Both the position numbers and the translations under genes were made by a program. From assembly GCA_958496175.1 (NCBI GenBank), contig OY292274.1:34325482-34389481 (forward strand): 64,000 bases of DNA, written 5' to 3'. A model generated the notes under the pieces. That model had not been told where the DNA came from, made no database searches, and saw nothing but the letters and a program-made list of their open reading frames with translations. Below are positions 35,566-48,071 of this stretch, piece after piece. Source of the stretch: Sisyra terminalis (taxonomy: Eukaryota; Arthropoda; Insecta; Neuroptera; Sisyridae). The first letter of the stretch is position 1. Every line of letters begins with the position of its first letter.

Positions 35566-38500
35566 AATATTGCAGCTTCCAAATAAGGTGATTTTTTGGT
35601 CGAAGCAGAAGCTTACATCAGGCTATTTAAAAATCAATGTTATAGATTTGGTTTATAAAATCAGTTCTACAATTTTAAGAAAATTTCAAATAGTTTGTAA
35701 AATATTTTCTTCAAAATATCATTTAAGTGTCTCATTTATCTTGATTGCACATTAAGAAAGTCATGCTAACAGGAAATAATATCCTTTTTATTTGTGTGTA
35801 AAAACGGTGCATTTAAAGAAAAATGCTACAAACACGTAAATGTTACAAATATCAGAGACTTAATTACAACCATTCTAGAGTTATACTTATTCGCGCCTAT
35901 CAACGTATATAGGTGTATACTGCATAAATATACTTGGTACACTTTATATTAATACTGTCACAAAAAAGGAATATTTCCTTATGTAAATAATATAAACACT
36001 TCCTTTCTTAGTGAAACACGTATTTTATTAAATACGAAATTGTAATTATTTTCTATGAAATAAAAGAATTAACTACCGGTTTGTACATTTATAATTTTAT
36101 TAAAACTTTTTCTGCTTACAGTAAAACATTGTATTTTTATTTTCATTGTGAAATAATTATAAAATGGTCTGAAAATATTCTTTACTAATAGTCGCTTCTT
36201 TTTGTACATAATTTGTCAACGTTAAGATTCTTTGGAACGTCAGTAGGTATGCTGCCAGTAAAAAGTTATGAAATTTTTCGACACATTTTACAAAATTAAG
36301 ATTTATTACTCAACATTTACTGTATAATAAAATTGTATAGGTATGCAACCTTATAATATTTCGGAAAATGTTAAAAATATTATAGTACACACACATATAT
36401 TTTCTAGAGTTTTTGTGATCGTGATATATATTATTTTTTTAATTTATTGGTAATAAATATCTAAGTAGACTTGGTACATTTCGTTTTATTCTAATGATAA
36501 GATTATGATATGTTGATGTGGAACGTGGTGTAAGGAATCCCTCATCAAAGAAACTCAGCTATATTGCATATTTAGGAATTTTCTTTTTTCGTTCATTAAT
36601 TTAGTTAGACGATCTGTCTAAATGTATCTTCTTTTTAATCGGCGACTGTGTCGAGGGAAAGATTTACTGTCAAGTTATATTTAGGCATTTGAATGATTGA
36701 TCATTGTATTTTCTAGTGCTGTATATCTCCGATTTATTATCTCCTCTAGGGTTGGAAACTTGGAACTAGAAGGTCTTTATGAAAGGTTGACCCACGCACT
36801 TACCATGAAGATCCGGTAATTAGGTTTTAGAATGTCTGGATTCTTTTAATTTGGTAAGGGGAGGCACTTCCTCAAATTGGAGATGCATACATCTAAAAGG
36901 GTCGTATAATGACGTATAAAGAATTCGATTCAGATTTCTTTGGAGGATGGGTTTAGGAGTGATATAAGTTGGGCCAATTGTGTTCTACCCCTCTAGAGAG
37001 TTTCACTGATGTGGTGCTAGAAATGTTAAATATTTTGCATATTTCTGCACAAAGTATTATTCAGAACTTCACAAATAAATTTTAGAATAATTTGTACCAA
37101 ATTGCACTCAGAATATTAGGTCATTTAGGTATTTGAAAAAGGAATATTATTATAATTATTTCTTTTACTTCAAAATTACTCTTTATGTTTAGGGAGTACT
37201 GATTATTTCATGTCTAGAATTAACAGCGTTCAAGTTCTTTACAAAATATAGGTAAAAAATTATAATTAGTCTAAAATATAAGATATCGTAGAAATCAAAA
37301 CGTTGAGGTGGACTATATGGAATTCTGTACGTATTCATTAACAAATTCATTTAAAAAAATACGCCAAAGTAATAACCACATCGAAAAAAATAATGATTTT
37401 TAAAATATAAAATAATAAACATGCTCGATATTCATATTAAAAATTTAAATCATATTTCTCATAAAGACATTCTATTAAAACTTTGATTATTTTGCAATTA
37501 CCAAAATCACACTAGTTCCAATGGGAGCATAGTGGAAGGTTTACAGAATACACTATACACCATGCAGTGGTATACTCCAGTACATTTTATGAATGCTGAT
37601 TGGAGATAATCTAATAAATTTATAATGCAATGATAAAACGTATGCAAGTAAAAATTGGAAAGCTTCTGAGATTTAAATTTGCTGTCTATATACTTTAATT
37701 GAATGAGATCAGAAACCTTTGCTTTTCATAAATAAAAAATTATGAAAACTATATTTTATTTAAGTAGACGAAAATTCAAACAGCAAATTAATATTATTTT
37801 TGATAATATTTTTAATTTTTAATTTATAATATATTTATGGTATAGATTAAATAAAAATTGAAACACTCCAAAGGAGTTAACAACACATGAATTCACAATG
37901 TACTAAAAACAGGTGGAATCTTAGGAATTGTAAAATAAAACCTTATTTTTCTTTTAATACTGAAACTAACGTGCTATATACTATTCTACTTGAGCTTGAG
38001 TTTAAAATTTTTAATTAACGATTAACTTTGATTAACGGTCAATAGTCTAACTTAAGTTTAAAACCAATTAATTTTCTTTCTTTTTCAAGTAATAAATGTA
38101 ACATATATCATAAGTATTGGTTGCGCAAATTAATGAGTTGTATCAAACGTAGGTATATATTTTAATACTAATCAAAATTTTATAACGACCAGCTTTAATA
38201 GGTATTAATAGACTTCTGTAACAAAATCGACCGCAAGGTTTGATGGAAATTTTCTAAGCTTTCGATTTTAATATATTTACGGAAAAAAAAACTTCAACTT
38301 ACTGAAAAATCACAAAAACAAAAGGATTGTAACAAGACGTTTTTTTTTTTGTGCTTAGTTAATATCATTTTAGTTCATAGCTACTAAGTTCTAAAGTGAT
38401 TCTACGAATCATAAAATTTCCCAAACGGAAAAATATTTAAAATTAAAATTCTTGTTTGACACAAAATTAGAGCCCAAAACCTACATCATTCGGAGTCTTC

Positions 38501-38649
38501 GGAGCTACCATTTTTATTGACCTTCATCAACCTTGCCCGCTCATCCATTAGTAGGCTAACACTGTACTTTTAGTAGTTTTACATTTGTAATAAAGGAGTG
38601 GTGTGCTTTTATTCTGAAATAAAGAATTAAGTCCATGATCACTGGTTTT
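35566..38649. other. AT-rich stretch, one possible relic
   Basis: 36,500-37,030 is less AT-rich and could be an old coding relic, but no frame gave a recognisable protein. Nothing else seen. Confidence 0.45.
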
Positions 38650-39672
38650 TTAGAAAAACACAAGTAAAGAAAATATTCGATTGGGGTATTTTTCAAATAT
38701 TGAAAATTCGAAATTTCTTACCCCATTATTTAGTGATTTTGTCACTCGCAAATTTTGAAAAAAAAATTGTCATTGGTATATTTTCTGAAAAAACGTGATT
38801 TGAAGAAAAAGGTCTATTTGGGGCATTTTTCAAACATAGAGTTTTCCAAAAAAAAATGTAATTGGCGCTATTAAATAGGGTTTTTTTGTTACACGACAGT
38901 TCTGAAAGAATGAACTTTACCGCTTAGTAATATTCTATTGCACGATTTACCAAAGTTTTTCAGCGATGGAACATTGGGCAAATCCAAAAATGTTGACAGA
39001 ACACTTAGCTTATTTCTTAAGCTAAGTAAACCGTAGATAATAGTAGAAATAAAAAATGTCATTAAAGAATTATCGTTTATTTTATAAACATAAAATTACA
39101 AATAAATAAAACTCCTAATAATTTTGGGTTCTTAAATGATTTTTTTTAATATCGCATTCAATAAAAAATATTGGCACTTGTTAAAGACTTTTATTGTTGT
39201 ACCCAAATTCTAGATACTAAAAACTTTGCCTGCTCTTTACGTTATAAACCTCAATAAAGTTTAACCCTCATTCGTATGAAATAAAATATGTTCAATTTTC
39301 TAAATTTACTCCAATTTTTGCGAAATATCTATTTAGGCTCCGTAGAACACCTATTTTGGTTCTGCGCAACAAATTTGAAAAACTTTGTTTAATTGCTATA
39401 ATATTCTTCACTTCCTTTTATAAATTTCGAAAGTTTGAAATTTTAATATTACAGAAATGTCTAAATAGTGCTCCTTCTTAAACAGTGTTTTCCTGAAAAG
39501 TGTGTAAAAAATACTTTTCTTTTTTTCTGAACTCTCGAGCGACAAAAACTATCAATTAATTTGTGCGAAAAATTTCGAAAAATAAATATTTGGAAAATGC
39601 TCAAAAACGAGATTTTTCTTTAAGCACCAATTTTTGCACTTTACAAAAGTGTAATGCATACTTGATGGACGT
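38650..39672. mobile_element. Fold-back element copy, left end lost
   Basis: Internal subunits (TTCGATTGGGGTATTTTTCA, TCTATTTGGGGCATTTTTCA) lead to a right arm ending CAAAAGTGTAATGCATACTTGATGGAC at about 39,644-39,670, the inverse of the family's left end. Confidence 0.6.
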
Positions 39673-39808
39673 CAAAAAATGTTTAAAGAGTAAATTTGTA
39701 AGTGGAAAACAGAGTTAAGGTAAAATAATTAAAATTGTATTCATTTCAAAAAATGCATTATAATTTAAGAAGTATAATATTGAAATAAAATATATATACA
39801 GAAAAATT

Positions 39809-39890
39809 AGGCCTACGGGTGGCCGAGTGGTTGCAATAGATCGTTCTAGAGTCGCTAAAGACCTTAATTGTTATAAAGCGACGGTAAATA
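39809..39890 (+). mobile_element. tRNA-derived SINE, copy 2, internally deleted
   Basis: GGGTGGCCGAGTGGTTGCAA is an A-box head. It jumps to TCTAGAGTCGCTAAAGACCTTA, the same body as the 21,959 copy. The B-box part is missing. Confidence 0.5.
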
Positions 39891-39929
39891 ACAATTAAAA
39901 AAATATGTTTAGTACCTACTGATAAACCC

Positions 39930-40175
39930 CTATAAGAAGTTGTACTTCTTTGGTGAGGGTAAAAAATTGTATTGTTTATTTGTTTAAGAGAAAGTATTTT
40001 CACTGATGGATAAACTATATACATAAGATGACTACTTATCAGAGAAAAATTATCTCCTAAATAAATCGTACACATTCATCCTACATATATCCCTATTCTT
40101 AATTAAAATTGGCAAGTTTTCTTTATCCTCTGGATAAAATTTTATCTGGGAGATAAATGCCACAATTTAGACGGA
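39930..40175. repeat. Diverged repeat shared with 5740-5975
   Basis: Begins near GAAGTTGTACTTC (39936-39948). The stretch CCTCTGGATAAAATTTTATC and the preceding ACACATTCATCCTACATATATCCCTATT align with CTTCGGATAAAATTTTGTCT and its flank at 5,860-5,945. Confidence 0.4.
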
Positions 40176-42839
40176 AGTCTAGATGTAAATTAAATACCAA
40201 TTCTAAAAAAAATATTATTAAGACAAACAACCAATAAATTACAATAGATACTAAGCAAAACTCTTATGTTTCAAATCAATTTATGTAGGAAGGTTTAGGG
40301 AGAAACGCATATTGCAAATTTGTGAATAACTTCAACCAAAAATAGTACACTCCATCAATCCAAAATAAAGAACTGTCAAAATAACAATGTTCAATTGTGG
40401 TAGTGTCAAATATGTTATTTGTGTACCATATAGACAGTTATAGAAAAAAAAAACATCACCACCAAATCACTAAAATCATGTTTATTTAATTTTCTATACT
40501 TACTGCATCTTTTTGTTCTTTTATCAATGTAGTACTGATAGCTATGAATTATGGTAGATAAATGCACTTACTAATGACACTTACAATAGGTAAGTACATT
40601 AATGCTGGTAACTTTGACCATTTTTGTTTTTACATATCATTAACTTCAATTTCTATGAAATTCATAGCACTTGCAACAAAATGATCCTTCAACCCTAAAG
40701 ATTAAGATGTTAACGATGATGATCATCATTTTCTCAACTTTATTGCGTTCATAAAACGTGAGAATTTTTTTGATTTTATAATAACCTATTTCAACACACG
40801 TTTTGATATTTTAGTGGAAACAAACAATAGCACATTGTTCTTACGATAGCTTTAAAATTTAGTCAAAAAAAAAAACAAATAAATCCTCACGAATCAAAGT
40901 TATAATTAATTGGAGACACTTATAGAGTTTCAAGTTTCTCGGATAATTAATTTGTTGAAGAATTTTATGACCTACTTTCTTATTTTAGTATTGTTCAAAC
41001 TTAAATGTCGTTGTTATGTAATTTTTGAGCATAAATTAAAATAAACTTCTAATAAATTTATATTAATTTTTGAACAAAATAAAAAATCGTTGATTTTCTA
41101 ATAAAGTCTTTAAAATTGATGGTGATTTTTTATTTTATTTTTAGAAAACTGAAGTGCGTTAGATGAAAACAAAATTAGAACTAAACATCATATATACCAA
41201 AAAATATCCTTCTTATCTTTAAATTGCGGTTGTGACCTCAAGGGGTTTGAGAAACGCAAATAGTCCAAGCACGTATTTATTGGAACCACAATTATTTGTC
41301 CGTTTTCCTAAATCATGAAAACTGGTTACCACTGCTTTTAGTTAATTGAGAAGCAACACTTCTCTTTTTACAGTTGATTAGTCTAAACCGTAAAAAGGAA
41401 ATCGGGTTTCCATAATTTAAGTTTCTGCAAAAAAGTATTGAAAATGTTAATTTTGTCTAGACAACCTCATGATAATTAAAATAATAAAATTTCATTGCTT
41501 TCAATAAATAAATTTGAGTTATTTTTAAGATGAGAAACGAGAATTACAAATTGTAATAATGGAAGAGGCCTTATCATTGACCGTAAACAAAGTATAACCC
41601 CACAATTGCAAACAATAATAATACATTTAAATCATTGACGACGATTAAATCTCACCAAAACACAGATATAGAATATAATTCAAGATCAAGTTAGGTCAAC
41701 CTCTATGACCAATACAAAAATATCTCAATGCGGGTGAATTGCAACCGAAATATCCGGCATTTCTATATACAACTCAACAACATGAATTATACCACCAAAG
41801 GTATAGGTATAGTAATACGGAGTACAGTAGAAATATTACATTCATGTGTACAATACGAGTATAAGCAGGCTATATCAAACTGCCTAAATTAATGACAGTA
41901 CTACCAAGAGGATTATCTTTACCGTTTAATAATTTCCAGATATGGATAATGCGCTTTAATTTATACAAAACATATTTCACCAATACGTTCTCTTAAGTTA
42001 TTATTTCCAAATAATAATTCCGTTGATTTGCAGTTTTCTATTAAAAATATTTGCAAATTAAATTAAGGAAGAAAACTCAGGTTTTTACATCTAACGAATC
42101 TTAAAAAATCAAAGTTTTCTTCTTTAATTTAATAAAAAGCTAAGATCTGAATTTTATCATCTATATTCGTAAATTTTTGAATATTTATTACAAATATTAT
42201 AAATTTAGAATACCATGTAGGTAAAAATTTTCATACATTTTATATTAGAGGAATAATTCCAGATTAAAATAGGTGAAATGCATGCATTTTCAAACCTTAT
42301 TTTTCCTCGCATTAAGTGATTATTCGGGGAAAAAATAAGGCTCAAAAATTTTCCAGGCGACAGCTGCTCTAGCTTTCTAGGGGCAAAAGAAGCAGTTATG
42401 AGTCATTACTTTTTTAGAGCGAAGTGAGGATATACAGAAGGGTTAACCGAAAGAAATAATGAAACACACGACAAAGTTTAAGATCCAGATCGTCACCAGG
42501 TCATATAGAAATAGTATATCTATATAGTGTATCCCTATTTAGGGTAAGGTGAAAGAGGGAGTAGAAGAGAGAAAGCTCAGAATGGAAACTTGGTTGTTTT
42601 CGGCTCTCGGCTTCGGTTACAATTTTGACGCTTGTTTTTTTGTAGCTGTAAGCTTGAACGTCATCAGATCGTATACAAATACTATACACAATAATACGAT
42701 ACAAAATTAAGGAATAACTGAAATAATGAACTGAATGATTATACGGAGTAGGTGGTATTAGATAGGTATTAGGGGTATTAGATTGCATATCTGCACATTG
42801 AATCACCCACAAGTACTCCTAAGTACTACTAATTGTGTT
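40176..42839. other. AT-rich stretch, no gene seen
   Basis: Only chance ORFs, such as 42,501-42,812 minus, without family resemblance or splice context. Confidence 0.5.
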
Positions 42840-43340
42840 CAGGTGTTTCTCCAGTCCGTCGTGGTCGGTTATTAGAGCCGTTACCTCCCAGACTTGTTTT
42901 CTTGAAAGATCAAGTATTATAGGTTTTATTGAGGTTCAGGGATAGGATTTCTTATCATATTTTTACTACACTTTAGTCTGGCGGTGTTTTTCCATATTGG
43001 ACAGTGGTGTTTTTAAGTCCATGATCTTTTTCACTGCCGATATTGTAACACCAAGCACAGGCTATGGATCTGTGAATCGTGTCCTGGATCCTTAATGGGC
43101 AAGGGCATCAACCTTTTCATTACCTTTAATAATTTTTTGATTTAACATCCACCTCCAATTGAACTTATTTCTAGTAGCCAGGTTTGTAAAGAGTTCCTTA
43201 AACTTCCGGATAAGTTTGGAGCTAGTGTGTTCAATACAGCTTGACTATCGATGGATACGTGAATCGAGCCGTTACTTTATTAATAGTATACTTCTACATT
43301 ATTCAGTTTTACTTGGACGTAATTTGTACGAAACTTCACT
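42840..43340 (-). pseudogene. Decayed RNase H domain and C-terminus of a non-LTR retrotransposon
   Basis: The minus-strand frames show HVSIDSQAVLNTL (RNase H active-site Asp region), GNEKVDALAH, then KIMDLKTPLSNMEKHRQTK and a downstream segment matching the common (L)TGH..L..HL end. This order is typical of RNase H-bearing arthropod non-LTR elements (I/R1/Loa group), not jockey. Stops and frameshifts are frequent. No RT part was recognised next to it. Confidence 0.6.
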
Positions 43341-43419
43341 AATTTCATCTGGTAACTCAATATCAATTTTGCAGAAGAAAAATCTGAATCCTTCTAAAGA
43401 ATTCAATACACTTTGAAGT

Positions 43420-43600
43420 AACTTAATTACTTGAACGTCGCTCTGTTACTGTATTTTACTCCCTTCATTTTTGGTAAAGTAACTAGTATCTTTGATACTT
43501 TTTGAATAGAACTGTCTTATTAATTAAAAAGAATTTTAGATACCGAAAAATATCTAAGATAATAAAAAGTAACTAAAAATAAAGTATATATCTACTCAAT
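43420..43600. repeat. AGTAACT / AGATACT repeat segment
   Basis: GGTAAAGTAACTAGTATC, GATACTTTTTGAATAGAACTG and AAAAAGTAACTAAAAAT mirror the 34.9-35.0 kb cluster, including the AGAACTGTC / GACAGTTCT-type flank, in inverse orientation. Confidence 0.4.
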
Positions 43601-43689
43601 AATAAAATGGGGTACCTAACTACCTGGATGTACAAAATGTTTACTTTTGATGATAATACAAAATAATGTGATTTTTTTGTTTTGACTGT

Positions 43690-44050
43690 CATATTTTTAT
43701 TTTGTTCAAATTAGCTGTAGGTATGTTTTCATGTTTTGATTCATTCATTATTATACATTATATTTTTCTATATTGGAATTAAAAATCAATTTCAATACAT
43801 AGATATAAATGGATAAATAAAATATACACTTATTGTTGCATTAAAATAATCTTTAGGATTTTGTTGTTTAATATTGTTTATGCATTATATTTTATGGCAA
43901 CAATCTCCTTCTATATGGTAAATATTTTCGATAAGTGTTTTTGGATCATGTGACCCATGCTGTATTGATAAACGGTTAATTCATTTAATATATAATATGT
44001 TTACAAGTTACATAAGTAGCCAAATGTGTATACATATTATACAGAATGTA
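43690..44050 (-). repeat. Partial copy III of the GAAGTTATACTTC family, inverted
   Basis: GACCCATGCTGTATTGATAA, the CGATAAGTGTTTTTGGATCA block and GTAGCCAAATGTGTATACAT match the reverse complement of 26,900-27,830, without the Tigger insertion. Confidence 0.6.
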
Positions 44051-44203
44051 CGAAATTAGAAAAAAAAATTGTGAAAAAAAAACATGTGATTTTTTCTTGC
44101 TAATTTTGTAGTATTTGTGTAACTAAATTTTATTAATATACCTAGTGGTCCCATAAAAAACTTATTTATTAGATTATTTTTAAGGTAATTTATAATTTTG
44201 ATA

Positions 44204-44892
44204 GTGAGGGAATGATTCTTTTAGGCCATACCGTTATTGTATCGTACCTGTTATTATTTGATAGTGAGCAAAAAGTTTGGGTCCTAACAATATTATTGTT
44301 ACGTTAAAATAATAATCCTCTGTTAAGTATTATTTATTGTCCTGCATCGTCAAAACGAACTACTTGTATCTCTGCATTGAACTTTCAGTAATAATTTTCA
44401 CTTAAGTCAATATGAATGATTTTCTCATCTTTAAACATAAAAAATCGGTGAATTTAAGGATTAAATAAGCAAAGAATTAAAAAAAGGTATATTCGACTAG
44501 TTTAAAAGCCAGTACCTTATATATCGCCATTTTCTCGTGCCAGTTTAAAGTGAGGGAATAACGGCGAGTGAATAACGAGTAGAACTATAATTTTTAAAAT
44601 TTTGATACATAAACTGTTATTATATCTGAATTTTTGCGTAAGTTTACAGTCTCTGATAACCTACTTTACTGTGCAATTAATATTAAGATGTAATAAATAC
44701 TTCTATTTTTTTCAATGTGAGGGAATGACGACTGAAAATGTAATCTTGAAATAATTTTCATGCCTTTTATTTTTCAACAGATACTCTATCAAGTGTAAGA
44801 TGACTTATGTATGTGAAGTAATTGATAGTATTGCCAACAGTCAAAAATCGATGAAATTTATATATCGACTGTTTGTAAAGGTGTGAGGGAAT
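44204..44892 (+). repeat. Diverged tandem repeat with ~167-bp period
   Basis: GTGAGGGAAT occurs at 44204, 44550, 44717 and 44883; the spacings of 346, 167 and 166 suggest one lost unit. The sequence before two of them (TTATATATCG ... TTAAAG) is also alike. The rest of the units has diverged. Confidence 0.4.
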
Positions 44893-45229
44893 ATTTTTTA
44901 TGAGACTCAAAAAATATATTTGAAAACGTGTTCTTTACTTTTCATTCCAAACTCTAAAGATTTTTGAAAATATATTATGTTTTTAATCGATTAGTCAAAT
45001 AGGAAAACTTTTTTTTTTTAATAATTTTTGATTTTAAGGTTCAAAAATATGCTATTCTTAAGATTGGGACATATCAAGAGAATGATTTTCAGGTTACTAT
45101 TTATTGATTATTCTATATTATAGAAATATTCATTTACGTCAAAAATTATAACTAACACCATTAGCCCAAGTAATGTTCTTTTCAAGGAAAAAAATACCAA
45201 ATTACCATCACATAACATCATATTACATC

Positions 45230-45350
45230 CGATTCTCATGTCTACCGAATAAACATAGAAAATTTCATGAAAATCGCTCCAGCCGATTCGGAGGAGTTTG
45301 ATTACAAGCACTGTGATACGAGATTTATATATATAAGATAAAAAGGATAT
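45230..45350 (+). mobile_element. RTE-like non-LTR 3' tail
   Basis: AAAATTTCATGAAAATCGCT, then CCAGCCGATTCGGAGGAGT, and an ending ATATATAAGATAAAA match the common 3' end of insect RTE-type elements and their SINE partners. No RT coding is adjacent. Confidence 0.45.
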
Positions 45351-45862
45351 TATAAATCAACACAAAAAGTGAATATTCTTTTAATAAATCGCTTAAAAAT
45401 CGTTCCAAATTAGTATGTAATTGATAAATGTTATAGATAAATGTTATAGATAAATTGATAATAAAAATTAAAAACTCATAAAATGTTTACTCTTGGAACA
45501 TTTTCAACTCAATTTTAATAAACTTTTTTAAAACTCAAAAAAATACTTTTTGTAATGAACTAGACATACTTTATACGTAAGTATATAATTTTCTTATCTT
45601 TTCAAATTAAATGTGTCTTAGACATGTTTAAAGTATGACATTGAAAATGTACGTGTATATTATAATTTTTTAAATTCTTATTTAAAAAGTACTTTAAAAT
45701 ATAAATTTATATCAGAAGATTAAAGTTGTAATAAATAAAATTTAAAAAAAAAAACAATTTTAGTGCAAATTGATGATTGATGACACATTTGTTACTATGA
45801 TTTACATTTGACTATAAAAATAAAAGTGAAACATTTTTATAAATTGAAAATTTTCAACTAGT

Positions 45863-48071
45863 CTAACCGAAATATATATTATAAATTTGTTTTATTGTAT
45901 CACGGACAAACCAATACGAAGAATCAAGGTATTTTATAACTATCGAATAAAGAGAATCGTCTTGTTTCGCAGATTTTTTCTTGGCAGGTGACGATTTTTT
46001 CGTTTTTTCATCTTTCTTGCCCTTCGTTTTCACTTTATCTTCTTTTCCTTTAGTTGAAAATTCCTTTTTCTGTTCAACTTTAATTGGTTGTTTTTCTGTT
46101 ATAATAGCACCTTTATTAATATCTTCTTTACCAGACAACTTTTCCACTGGAACTTTCTCAATATTCATTTTACTTTCAAGATTTTCTACCACTTTATCAA
46201 AATTCAAAGAATGTTCATCTAATTCCTCATGGGATATTTCCATATTGTCAACTAAACTGTTTTGCATTTTTTCCAAATTTTCCTGAATTTTTTTCTGAGC
46301 GTCCAAAATATAACTATTTAAGTAGGCTTCTTGTTGCTGCAATTGTAATGCAAGTCTATCTCTGATTTGTTCTTCTGGAGTTTTGGTTCCATCTCCTGTT
46401 ATTTTTTCTTTTAAATCTTTTAATAAATTTTCGGTATTTCGGAGCATTTGGGCTTTGGGTATTGGTTTTGTTTCTGATGAAGCTTTGTGCATGGGACATG
46501 ATGCTGTACCCGCCGTAGGGGGTATTTTAGTAGTAGTTTCAGGTTTCGGAATTTGTCGGGTTGGAACAGGAACAAACCTTTCTTTTTTCTGTTCTATGGT
46601 CAATTTGACGGGAGGTACTGTTGGCTTCGAAGGGGGTTGGGTACGCTTTGGTGCTGAAGAAGTTGATGGTAAAACTGTTTTAGATGGAGAAGTAGTCGTT
46701 CTTCGTTCAGGCGTGGTAGTCTGTACTGGTGGCAGAGTTGATTTTGGAGGAGGATGAGTTGTTTTTGGTGCAGAGGTAGTTGATTGTACCGGTGCTCCAG
46801 TTGGTTTTGGTGCAGCGGTAGTTGTTTGTACCGGTGGTACAGTTGTTTTTGGAGGAGGTTGAGTTGGTTTTGGTACAGCGGTAGTTGATTCTACTGGTGG
46901 TACAGTTGGTTTTGGAGGAGGTTGGGTTGGTTTTGGTGCAGCGGTAGTTGATTGTATTGTTGGTACAGTTGGTTTCGGAGGAGGTTGAGTTGGTTTTGGT
47001 GCAGCAGTTGTTGATTGCACCGGTGGTACAGTTGGTTTTGGTGCAGCGGTAGTTGATTGTATTGTTGGTATAGTTGGTTTCGGAGGAGGTTGAGTTGGTT
47101 TTGGTGCAGCAGTTGATTGTACCGGTGGTACAGTTGGTTTTGGAGGAGGTTGAGTTGCTTTTGGTGCAGTAGTTGTTGATTGTACCGGTGGTACAGTTGG
47201 TTTCGGAGGAGGTTGAGTTGTTTTTGGTGCAGAGGTTGTTGTTTGTACCGGTGGTACAGTTGGTTTTGGTGCTGCGGTAGTTGACTGTACCGGTGGTACG
47301 GTTGGTTTTTGAGGAGGTTCGGTTGGTTTTGGTACAGGAGTTGTTGATTGTACCGGTGGTACAGTTGGTTTCGGAGGAGGTTGAGTTGTTTTTGGTGCAG
47401 AGGTTGTTGTTTGTACCGGTGCTACAGTAGGTTTTGGTGCAGCAGTCGTTGATTGTACCGGTGGTACGGTTGGTTTTTGAGGAGGTTCGGTTGGTTTTGG
47501 TGCAGTAGTTGTTGATTGTACCGGTGGTACAGTTGGTTTCGGAGGAGGTTGAGTTGTTTTTGGTGCAGAGGTTGTTGTTTGTACCGGTGCTACAGTAGGT
47601 TTTGGTGCAGCAGTCGTTGATTGTACCGGTGGTACGGTTGGTTTTTGAGGAGGTTCAGTTGGTTTTGGTGCCGCAGTCGTTGATTGTACCGGTGCTACAG
47701 TAGGTTTTGGTGCAGCAGTCGTTGATTGTACCGGTGGTACAGTTGGTTTTGGAGGAGGTTGAGTTGGTTTTGGTGCAGCAGTAGTTGATTGTACTGATAG
47801 TACAGTTGGTTTTTGTTCGGGGATCTGCACTGGTGGTACTGTTGGTTGAGAAGGTTGTATTGATTCTTGATTAGGATTGATTGGCTGAAGAGTTAGTTTT
47901 TCTGGTGGTTTTTGAGACACAGTTTCTTGTTGATTCTGTTGTCCAAATACTACAATATTGGACTAAAATTTTATATTAATTTAAGATTATAGAGATTATG
48001 TGTTAAAAACTTACATGAACTCCTAAGAGATACGTTAGTAAAAATAAATTAAAAAATTTCAAATATTCCAT
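45863..48071 (-). CDS. Secreted Pro/Thr-rich mucin-like repeat protein, two exons
   Basis: Exon 1 is 48071-48015: ATG plus 18 codons (MEYLKFFNLFLLTYLLGVH), a good hydrophobic signal peptide. A GTAAGT donor follows. The 79-bp intron (48014-47936) ends in CAG, and joining to 45863-47935 keeps the frame, giving about 709 residues. After a short Gln/Pro lead, roughly 20 copies of a TVPPVQSTTAAPKP-type unit run to the middle of the protein; units of 14 and 21 residues alternate, as in heavily O-glycosylated mucins. Then come a single visible ASCPMH cysteine, an acidic/Gln-rich coiled-coil-like segment (LALQLQQQEAYL onward), a Lys-rich stretch (KGKKDEKTKKSSPAKKK) and a Tyr-rich tail ending NIYFG. 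Likely secreted, for example to gut lining, cuticle or saliva. The family is not recognised and the role is inference. A TAG acceptor a few bases upstream is possible but would break the frame. Confidence 0.82.
46690..47815 (-). repeat. In-frame minisatellite inside the mucin-like gene
   Basis: Tandem 42-bp and 63-bp coding units (14 and 21 residues) built from KPTVPPVQSTT. A larger 21+14+21-residue block (about 168 bp), with TEPPQ, TVAPVQTTT and KTTQPPP in fixed order, recurs about three times. All units keep the reading frame, which argues for selection on the protein. Confidence 0.85.

Noticed and set aside
36500..37030. A decayed transposase or RT
   Set aside because: Composition hinted at old coding sequence, but no frame gave a motif I could name.
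45981..46757. Plus-strand ORFs of 101 and 124 codons
   Set aside because: They are antisense shadows of the repetitive Pro/Thr/Lys-rich minus-strand gene.
45863..48071. CRISPR-like or satellite array from the regular repeats at 46.7-47.8 kb
   Set aside because: The repeats are in-frame coding units of variable sequence with no unique spacers, in a eukaryotic gene.
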